A DNA stretch of 64,000 nucleotides from Aquificota bacterium (lineage in GTDB: Bacteria > Aquificota > Aquificia > Aquificales > Aquificaceae): positions 124,001 to 188,000 of the forward strand of contig JAUQQK010000001.1 in assembly GCA_030549905.1 (NCBI GenBank), given 5' to 3'. Each line of letters starts with the position of its first letter. The stretch's first letter is position 1. Under the pieces are notes generated by a model. The model made no database searches. It worked only from the letters and a program-made list of their open reading frames with translations, and had not been told where the DNA came from. A program made the position numbers and the translations under genes. Shown here piece by piece: positions 58,623-64,000 of the stretch.

Positions 58623-58886
58623 ATGAGGCTGGTTCTTACACTGCTGACAGCTCTACTTCTACTCTTCGCGGACTTTACTTCCGCAGAACACCACCACGAA
58701 GACTACCAGCTTCACACAGATTGTTCTGTATGTATCCTTCAACATTCACAGATAGATACATCTTCATATAAGCCTCAGATAAAACTCCATCTTAGAATAA
58801 GCCTTCTTCCTGTAGAGGAAAAACCAGAAACACTACCTTTAAAAACACTTCTAAAGACCACCAAAGACAGGGCACCTCCTGCATAA
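58623..58886 (+). CDS. Small secreted His/Cys metal-binding peptide
   Basis: 87 residues. Signal peptide MRLVLTLLTALLLLFADFTSA, then HHH (23-25), H31, C34-x2-C37 and H41, a likely metal site; the remainder is Pro/Lys-rich. It resembles DUF2946-like small proteins only in the CxxC pattern. No SD; promoter dyad 10 nt upstream. The last codons form one arm of an inverted repeat that hides the ribosome-binding site of the next gene. Confidence 0.65.
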   Translation: MRLVLTLLTALLLLFADFTSAEHHHEDYQLHTDCSVCILQHSQIDTSSYKPQIKLHLRISLLPVEEKPETLPLKTLLKTTKDRAPPA

Positions 58887-58941
58887 GGAAACTACCTATA
58901 CCTCCTTTCCCTTCATCTAAAAAAAATTTGCAGGAGGTGCT
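58871..58941 (+). promoter_or_regulatory. Shine-Dalgarno-sequestering inverted repeat
   Basis: GCACCTCCTGCA (58872-58883) and TGCAGGAGGTGC (58929-58940) are perfect 12-bp complements plus a flanking G-U; loop 45 nt. The second arm contains the AGGAGG of the gene at 58945. The first arm is the last four codons of the upstream gene, next to its TAA (58884-58886). A second anti-SD, ACCTCCT (58900-58906), lies in the loop. No T-run follows, so it is not a terminator. Translation of the upstream gene should open the stem. Confidence 0.65.
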
Positions 58942-58944
58942 ATC

Positions 58945-59283
58945 ATGAAAGTTGTCTATATTTTCAGCACACCTAATTCAGCTTCATACATACTGGGCAG
59001 GATGATACTGCCCCAGCTTGAAGCAAACATACATCCTGTTCAGGTGACAGGCATGTTTTTCTTCCTTGACAACAACTACGTTCTTGTAAAGGGAAATCCA
59101 ATAGGTGAAAGGCTTTCAAAACTTCTAAGAGAAGGCAAAGTAGGTTTTCTCATGGGGTGCGACCAGTGTTGTATGGAAAGAAACATAGAAGACCAGCTTG
59201 TGGAAGGAGCCACCATAGGATGCTTTCCGAACCTATACAAGAAAGCACAGGAATTGGGAGTGGAGCAAGTAATAACTTTGTAA
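58945..59283 (+). CDS. DsrE/TusD-like cysteine protein
   Basis: 112 residues, cytoplasmic. Fold pattern MKVVYIFSTPNSASYILGRMILPQLEAN…ITGMFFFLDNNYVLVKGNPIGERLSKLL is DsrE-like; cysteines C72, C75, C76 (GCDQCC) and C93 (GCFPNLY) could carry sulfur or metal. Not a standard TusD/DsrE, whose Cys site differs. SD AGGAGGTG is locked in the inverted repeat. Followed 12 bp later by the porin gene. Confidence 0.75.
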   Translation: MKVVYIFSTPNSASYILGRMILPQLEANIHPVQVTGMFFFLDNNYVLVKGNPIGERLSKLLREGKVGFLMGCDQCCMERNIEDQLVEGATIGCFPNLYKKAQELGVEQVITL

Positions 59284-59295
59284 GGAGGTATTACC

Positions 59296-60741
59296 ATGAA
59301 GAAAGTTTTGCTTTTGCTTGGAATATTTAGCTTTTCTTTTGCTCAGGAAGACCTTGAAAGCCTAAAGCGTCAGCTGGAAGAACAAAAAAGGCTTATCAAA
59401 GAGCTTGAGAAGAAGATAGAAGCCTTAGAGAAGGCTCAAAAGGAAGAAGAGCCACAGAAAAAAGAAGCAAGAGAAGGAACCAGACCGGCACCTGCGGACA
59501 GAAGCCTACAGCTAAGGTTAAAGTTTGACGAGAGGTTAAGAGCATACCAGATATCTCCTTTCAAACAGACTGCCTTCTTACCGGATATATCCTTTATAGC
59601 GGATACCTCTTTTGTAGCAAGAAACAGAAATGACCAAACTTTTAAAAAGCTTGAGATTCCAGAGTTATATTACACGCATGCCAATGATGGTCATGGTAAG
59701 CTCAACGAAAAGAGGGGCTTTAACTTAAACTATGGTGAGCTTTATCTTTATGCTCCAGTAGACCCTTACTTTGACCTGTATGCTACCATACCCTTTTCGG
59801 AAGAGGGGGTGGAGCTTGAAGAGGCTTATGCGGTTACAAGGGGACTTCCGGGAGGCTTTCAGCTGAAAGTGGGTAAATTCAGGAGCTCTTTTGGAAGATT
59901 AAACGCTCAGCATCCGCACACTTGGGACTTTGCCACTCAACCGCTACCCTATAAGGTCTTTCTTGGAGATGATGGTCTTGTGGAAAAGGGAATTCACCTA
60001 AACTGGCTTGCACCTGTGCCTTTCTATCTTCTTTTTGGTATGGAGGTTTTGCAGGGTGAAAATGAGCAGAGCTTCGGAACAGAGGGCTTTTCTGTAAATA
60101 CTAAAAAAGATGGAACGGGTAGTAATATAGAAGTAGGAGATACAAGAAAGCCCAACCTTTATGTGGGTTTTATAAAAACTTCCTTTGACTTAGGCAGGCT
60201 TTCCCTCCTTACAGGCTTGTCCTATGCAACTGGAAAGACAAGGATAAACCACCTTGATACAGAAGAACCGCACGCCTTTGCAGGCAAGACAAAGCTTTAT
60301 GGCTTTGACCTTACCGCCAAATACACCATAGACAGCATAAGGTATGTGTCCTTTCAGGGTGAGTATCTTTATAGAGACATGAAGGGAACCAGCTACGGTT
60401 ATGATGATAATGGAGACCTTTTTATGCCTTTTACAAGCAGAAAACAATCGGGCTTTTATGCACAGCTTGTGGCAAGATTTCACAAGCAGTGGAGAGCGGG
60501 CATAAGGTACGAGCTTATAAACAAAAATGAAGTAAAGAGTGATAGCACGGATAGAGGCTTGCCTAAGAACCTTCCTGCCTACTATGCCATGCTTGAGTTT
60601 AGTCCCACCGAGTTTTCCCGTATAGGGTTGCAGGTAGGTGAAAACAGAGCCTACTATCTTGAAGGTGTGCGAAAGCCTGTAAAGGAGCTAATCCTTCAGT
60701 TTAATTTTGCCATAGGAGCGCATGGTGCTCATCCTTTCTAA
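59296..60741 (+). CDS. Outer-membrane porin with N-terminal coiled coil
   Basis: 481 residues. Signal peptide MKKVLLLLGIFSFSFAQ, a Lys/Glu coiled coil (18-65, SLKRQLEEQKRLIKELEKKIEALEKAQ), then a beta-barrel with alternating strands and a C-terminal Phe (LQFNFAIGAHGAHPF), which contains two His near the end. Similar architecture to SLH-like/trimeric Aquificales porins. Same operon as the metal genes, so possibly a metal-selective channel. SD AAGGAGGT; terminator follows. Confidence 0.8.
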   Translation: MKKVLLLLGIFSFSFAQEDLESLKRQLEEQKRLIKELEKKIEALEKAQKEEEPQKKEAREGTRPAPADRSLQLRLKFDERLRAYQISPFKQTAFLPDISFIADTSFVARNRNDQTFKKLEIPELYYTHANDGHGKLNEKRGFNLNYGELYLYAPVDPYFDLYATIPFSEEGVELEEAYAVTRGLPGGFQLKVGKFRSSFGRLNAQHPHTWDFATQPLPYKVFLGDDGLVEKGIHLNWLAPVPFYLLFGMEVLQGENEQSFGTEGFSVNTKKDGTGSNIEVGDTRKPNLYVGFIKTSFDLGRLSLLTGLSYATGKTRINHLDTEEPHAFAGKTKLYGFDLTAKYTIDSIRYVSFQGEYLYRDMKGTSYGYDDNGDLFMPFTSRKQSGFYAQLVARFHKQWRAGIRYELINKNEVKSDSTDRGLPKNLPAYYAMLEFSPTEFSRIGLQVGENRAYYLEGVRKPVKELILQFNFAIGAHGAHPF

Positions 60742-60748
60742 ACCTTAT

Positions 60749-60769
60749 GGGGGCTTTTGCCCCCTTTTT
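60749..60769 (+). terminator. Rho-independent terminator after the porin
   Basis: GGGGGC-TTTT-GCCCCC-TTTTT: 6-bp stem, 4-nt loop, five T residues. It lies 8 bp after the porin stop and just before the SD of the next gene, so read-through would be needed for cotranscription of the znu part. Confidence 0.85.
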
Positions 60770-60782
60770 GAAGGAGGAAGAC

Positions 60783-60986
60783 ATGAAGGTCCTTTATAAG
60801 CTTTTGCCAAGTGCAAGCCTTATGCTTAGTTTTGGTACCTTTTCTGTGTGTGGATGCGGGCAATGTCCCGCCTGTATTGGAGCCTCCGCCAGCATGGTGG
60901 GTCTTTTAGCTTATATAAGCACAAAAAAGCTTGTAGTGGGTAAGGAGGCTTGGAATGGGAAAAAGCAAGAAGGAGGCATATCATGA
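60783..60986 (+). CDS. Small Cys-rich membrane protein (CxCxxCxxC)
   Basis: 67 residues from the ATG at 60783 (SD GGAGGAAG); an upstream in-frame start at 60747 would overlap the terminator and is rejected. C23, C25, C28 and C31 (CGCGQCPAC) form a compact metal or Fe-S site; two hydrophobic stretches flank it (SLMLSFGTFSV, GASASMVGLLAYIS). Unknown family. It overlaps znuA by 4 bp, so it is tied to metal uptake. Confidence 0.7.
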   Translation: MKVLYKLLPSASLMLSFGTFSVCGCGQCPACIGASASMVGLLAYISTKKLVVGKEAWNGKKQEGGIS

Positions 60987-61855
60987 GGCTTATAGCTTTA
61001 CTTTTTCTATTTTTTAGTCTGTCTTTTGCTCAAATTAAAGTAGTTGCTACCTACGGCTGGATTGCGGACCTTGTTAAGCAAATAGGCAAAGAAAAGGTGC
61101 AGGTGCATACGATAGCTAAACCCTATGAGGATTTCCACTTTGTACTTCCAAGACCCTCAGAAATTGCAAAGCTCAGGCAGGCGGACCTGCTTGTGATAAA
61201 CGGAGCAAGCCTTGAAGTAGGTTTCCTACCTCCTTTGATTCAGCAGTCAAACAACCCAAAGATACAACCCGGAAGAGAAGGCTTTCTTGACCTCTCTCAG
61301 TTCGTGGAGCTTATAGATAAGCATAAAAAAGTCTCCAGAGAAATGGGAGACGTGCATCCAGAAGGAAATCCACACTATGTGTTTGACCCTCATAATGTAC
61401 CTGTACTTGCAAGGGCTATAACAGAGAGGCTGTGTCAGATTAACCAGAAAAACTGTTCCTACTACAGGGCAAACCTTGAGGATTTTTTAAGAAGGTGGAG
61501 TGCTAAGCTACGGGAATGGGATGCAGGTTTTTCAAAACTCAAAGGTCTTAAGGTGGTGCAGTATCACAAAACTTACAACTACCTTTTTAATCGCTACAGC
61601 ATCAGCACAGTGGGAACTGTAGAGCCACTTCCGGGCATTCCTCCTAATGCAAGGCATGTAGAAAACCTCTCAAAACAGGCTCAGGGTGCAAGGTTTGTGG
61701 TGGTGGAAGCCTTCAGAAGTAAAGACGGATACGCTCAGAGGGTGGCAGAGCTACTGGGGGCTAAACTTTTAGTTTTACCAAGCGATGTGGGGTCGGAAAA
61801 CACAAAGGACCTCTTTGACCTATTTGATACTTTACTGAGGAGGCTTTCTGGATGA
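60983..61855 (+). CDS. Metal ABC transporter substrate-binding protein (ZnuA/TroA-like)
   Basis: 290 residues from the ATG at 60983 (SD AGGAGG; ATGA overlap). Signal peptide MRLIALLFLFFSLSFAQ. Cluster A-I fold with ligand candidates H52 (KPYEDFHFVLPRPSEI), H131 (GNPHYVFDPHNV), H195 (VVQYHKTYNYL) and an acidic residue near the end. The long His-rich loop of E. coli ZnuA is absent. Binds Zn or Mn in the periplasm for the permease encoded next. Confidence 0.88.
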   Translation: MRLIALLFLFFSLSFAQIKVVATYGWIADLVKQIGKEKVQVHTIAKPYEDFHFVLPRPSEIAKLRQADLLVINGASLEVGFLPPLIQQSNNPKIQPGREGFLDLSQFVELIDKHKKVSREMGDVHPEGNPHYVFDPHNVPVLARAITERLCQINQKNCSYYRANLEDFLRRWSAKLREWDAGFSKLKGLKVVQYHKTYNYLFNRYSISTVGTVEPLPGIPPNARHVENLSKQAQGARFVVVEAFRSKDGYAQRVAELLGAKLLVLPSDVGSENTKDLFDLFDTLLRRLSG

Positions 61856-62598
61856 TTTTTGACCTTTTCCTTTCCAGCCTACTGTTATGTTTCTCCCTTG
61901 TGGGCATTCACGCCTATTTTGGAAGGCATATCATAAAAAGGGGTATAGTTTTTGCAGACATTGCGGTGGCTCAATTTTCAGGTCTTGGCATAGCCCTTTC
62001 CTTAACCTTTTTTCACGAAGAGTGGGCATACTATCTTTCCCTGACCCTTGCCCTTCTCTCCAGCCTGCTTATAGCCTTCTCCCAGAGGCTAAGTGCTTAT
62101 TCAGAAGCCTTTATAGGTCTTCTCTATGCCCTTGGCTTTTCCGCCACCGTCTTAGTACTTTCCCTCTCAGCCCATGGTATGGAAGAGTTCAAAAGACTTA
62201 CTGCAGGAGACCTTCTTTTTGTGCCTGTGCATGAAGTTATAAAGGCATGCCTTTTTTACGCCTTTGTGGGTCTTCTCCTGCATATGAGAGAACTTTTTCT
62301 AAAGGGCTTTTTAAAAGAGCTAAGCTTTTTTATACTTTTTTCTCTCACCCTTACAAGCTCTGTGAAGCTGGCGGGTATTTTAGTGGTCTTTTCTCTCCTG
62401 CTGGCTCCTGCCCTTTTCTCTATTCTTTTAGAAAAGGGTCTTTTCACTGCATGGCTTTGGGGCACCTTCTGGAGCTTCCTGGGTATTGTTCTATCCTTTA
62501 AGTTTGACCTTCCTACAGGCTACACGGTTGCCTTCCTGCAGGCTCTTTCTACAGGCTTTGTTTTCTGTCTAAAGATGGTTAAAAAAGGCTATTCTTGA
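61852..62598 (+). CDS. Metal ABC transporter permease (ZnuB-like)
   Basis: 248 residues, ~8 helices, ABC-3 family: VGIHAYFGRHIIKRGIVFADIAVAQFSGLGIALSL and SVKLAGILVVFSLLLAPALFSILL are typical. Overlaps znuA by 4 bp. No ATPase gene (ZnuC) is adjacent or anywhere in the window, so the energising subunit must be encoded elsewhere. Convergent with purA (1-bp gap). Confidence 0.88.
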   Translation: MIFDLFLSSLLLCFSLVGIHAYFGRHIIKRGIVFADIAVAQFSGLGIALSLTFFHEEWAYYLSLTLALLSSLLIAFSQRLSAYSEAFIGLLYALGFSATVLVLSLSAHGMEEFKRLTAGDLLFVPVHEVIKACLFYAFVGLLLHMRELFLKGFLKELSFFILFSLTLTSSVKLAGILVVFSLLLAPALFSILLEKGLFTAWLWGTFWSFLGIVLSFKFDLPTGYTVAFLQALSTGFVFCLKMVKKGYS

Positions 62599-62599
62599 A

Positions 62600-63895
62600 C
62601 TAACCGCCAGCTTTTGCATAAACCCTTTCAAACCAGAAATACTCCTCCCTCTCAGGACCCGTAGAAAGCATCACTATGGGCACCTTAAGGTATTCCTGTA
62701 TAAACTCAAGGTATTCTATAGCTTCCTGCGGAAGCTCCTCTATGCTTCTTGCACCTTTTGTGCTCTTCGTCCAGCCTTTAAAGGTCTTATAAACTGGTTT
62801 TGCCTTTTCAAGCCAGCTGAGGCTTGCAGGAAAATGGTCTATCACCTTACCTTCCACCTCATAGGCTACACAGACCTTTACCTCCTCAAAGTGGTCTAAC
62901 ACATCAAGCTTTGTGAGGATAAGACCGTCAAGACCGTTTATATCCACCGCATGCTTCAGAGCCACAAGGTCAAGCCATCCACACCTTCTTGGTCTTCCTG
63001 TAGTAGCTCCATACTCTCCACCCTTCTGTCTTAAAAGCTCTCCAAGCTCGTTTTCAAGCTCTGTGGGAAAGGGTCCTTCTCCTACCCTTGTGGTGTATGC
63101 CTTGGAAACAGCCCAGAAATGAGCGTTGGAAAAGTATTTTGGCGGTAGCCCTGTGCCGTTTGAAAGCCCAAGGGCGGAGGCGTTTGAGGATGTCACATAG
63201 GGATAGGTGCCCATATCCACATCAAGAAGCGTCCCCTGAGCCCCTTCAAAAAGTACGTTTCTCTCAAAGCCCAGCAGGAACCTTGTGGCATCTACCACTC
63301 TGTCCTTTATCTTCTGGTAGTTTTCTAAGAGTTTCTCAAAGATTTCCTCCGCAGAAAGAGAATGGTTCTCACAATAAATCTTCTCGCACAGGTCCTTTAC
63401 AAACTCTATGTTCTCCTTTATAAGCCTGTAGGTTCTGTCCCTGTCTTCAAGGTCGCAGACCCTTATACCTTTACGTCCGTATTTAAACATGTAAGAAGGA
63501 CCTATGCCCCTCAGGGTGGTGCCTATCTTTCCTTTTCTTTCAAAAAGGGAGTCAAGAACCTTATGGTAAGGAAGCACCAAGTGTGCCCTGTCGCTTATGT
63601 AGAGCCTTTCCATTACTTTGAGCCCTCTCGCTTCAAGCTCCTCAATTTCTTTCACTAAAAGCTCCAGGTCCAGCACCATGCCCTGAGCCACTATGCCCCT
63701 TGTATGCTCATGAAGCATTCCTGTGGGAAGCAAATGCAAGACAAACTTTTGACCCTTTACCACCACCGTATGCCCTGCATTGCTACCCCCCTGATATCTA
63801 ACTACCGCCGAAAAGTCTTTGGACAGGAGGTCCACCACCTTACCCTTTCCTTCATCACCCCACTGGGCACCAAGCACCACCAGGTCCTTCTTCAT
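62600..63895 (-). CDS. purA: Adenylosuccinate synthetase
   Basis: 431 residues. N-terminal GAQWGDEGKGKVVDLL P-loop, GGSNAGHTVV, GPSYMFKYGRKGIR-like, EGAQGTLLDVDMGTYPYVTSSN, GYATTGRPRRCGWLD and the C-terminal LSTGPEREEYFW region. Condenses IMP with aspartate using GTP in AMP synthesis. The start overlaps the stop of the upstream GTPase gene (ATGA). Confidence 0.97.
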   Translation of the reverse strand: MKKDLVVLGAQWGDEGKGKVVDLLSKDFSAVVRYQGGSNAGHTVVVKGQKFVLHLLPTGMLHEHTRGIVAQGMVLDLELLVKEIEELEARGLKVMERLYISDRAHLVLPYHKVLDSLFERKGKIGTTLRGIGPSYMFKYGRKGIRVCDLEDRDRTYRLIKENIEFVKDLCEKIYCENHSLSAEEIFEKLLENYQKIKDRVVDATRFLLGFERNVLFEGAQGTLLDVDMGTYPYVTSSNASALGLSNGTGLPPKYFSNAHFWAVSKAYTTRVGEGPFPTELENELGELLRQKGGEYGATTGRPRRCGWLDLVALKHAVDINGLDGLILTKLDVLDHFEEVKVCVAYEVEGKVIDHFPASLSWLEKAKPVYKTFKGWTKSTKGARSIEELPQEAIEYLEFIQEYLKVPIVMLSTGPEREEYFWFERVYAKAGG

Positions 63896-64000
63896 CTTTC
63901 CACCTCTTGAAGTTCTTCCACCATCTGCCTTATGGCTGTCAAAAGCTCCTTTATACCCCAGCCCTTTTGGGCGGATACTACCACAGCCCTGCCTTCCATA
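63892..64000 (-). CDS. C-terminal fragment of a GTPase (HflX/Era-like)
   Basis: The minus-strand frame is open to the right edge and gives ~35 codons: EGRAVVVSAQKGWGIKELL…, the G5 motif (SAxxGxG) and final helix of a TRAFAC GTPase. HflX is the best guess from this ending; Era or another member is possible. Stop overlaps the purA ATG. Confidence 0.5.
   Translation of the reverse strand, partial: MEGRAVVVSAQKGWGIKELLTAIRQMVEELQEVER

Noticed and set aside
58871-58941. Reading the inverted repeat as a Rho-independent terminator
   Set aside because: The loop is 45 nt and the second arm is followed by CTATCATGAAA with no T-run; it overlaps the SD instead.
60747-60782. 12-residue longer start for the Cys-rich peptide
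   Set aside because: It would be coded by the terminator stem; the ATG at 60783 has a proper SD.
1-64000. CRISPR arrays, rRNA genes, insertion sequences, prophage
   Set aside because: No regularly spaced repeats, transposase motifs, terminal inverted repeats around ORFs, or rRNA-like stretches were seen.

Overview
The window looks like a chromosomal segment of a thermophilic, chemolithoautotrophic member of the Aquificaceae (Hydrogenobacter/Thermocrinis/Aquifex lineage). The reasons are AGG/ATA-rich codon use, extreme compaction with ATGA/TTGA stop-start overlaps, an intein in nrdB, a stand-alone MnmC2 (DUF752) methyltransferase of the type known from Aquifex, an archaeal-type RNA ligase with its PIN-domain partner, and an A2-type (YSHPxV) cytochrome oxidase. 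The genus is inference; no 16S rRNA gene lies here.

Layout. 1-6.8 kb: end of a flagellar fliH-fliI operon, proA, a degenerate PIN-like ORF, a SulP transporter, nadD, fabG, folK. 6.8-11.1 kb: class I ribonucleotide reductase nrdA-nrdB on the minus strand, with a 345-residue homing-endonuclease intein interrupting the NrdB iron site. 11.3-19.8 kb: rimP-nusA-rlmD, a MoxR ATPase, an OmpA-like protein, an aminotransferase with a FlgJ-like rod protein, and an Omp85 (BamA-like) protein. 19.6-24.8 kb: minus-strand respiratory block of pentaheme cytochrome c lipoprotein and coxC-sco1-coxB-coxA. 24.8-29.1 kb: tRNA-Phe whose DNA also encodes, antisense, the C-terminus of MnmC2; a degraded Ktr/Trk potassium-uptake locus; an HlyD-permease-ATPase exporter.

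29.2-35.4 kb: a Tat-exported type II DMSO-reductase-family enzyme (A-B-C subunits plus TorD-like chaperone) with an unusual Cys/Asp/Cys/Cys FS0 motif resembling Nxr or periplasmic Nar enzymes. 35.4-42.8 kb: phosphohexomutase, RNA ligase plus PIN partner, aroE, and an overlapping sulfur-trafficking operon (iscU, Fe-S PP-loop thiolase, tusA, DUF1858-like, nfu); then a hydrolase and a polyprenol/phytol-kinase-like gene whose start codons share one CATG. 42.8-47.9 kb: dcw genes murB-ddl-ftsQ-ftsA-ftsZ. 47.9-56.9 kb: copper/silver efflux island (cusC, cusB, Met-rich protein, DUF411, NosL-like, CPH-type P1B-ATPase, cusA). 57-62.6 kb: tpx, a PUR-domain protein, a PepSY protein, mogA, and a metal locus (His/Cys peptide, DsrE-like protein, porin, Cys-rich peptide, znuA, znuB without an adjacent ATPase). 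The window ends with purA and a GTPase fragment.

Two regulatory patterns are not explained by gene content. (1) At least ten operon-first genes have a TG-extended -10 box 5-11 nt before the start codon, at most sites without a Shine-Dalgarno sequence, which predicts leaderless or near-leaderless mRNAs. Divergent genes are packed so that the promoter of one overlaps the start codon of the other. (2) In the metal locus a perfect 12-bp inverted repeat hides the ribosome-binding site of the DsrE-like gene, using the last codons of the upstream His/Cys gene as the opposite arm; an operator-like dyad sits on the -10 box of that upstream gene.
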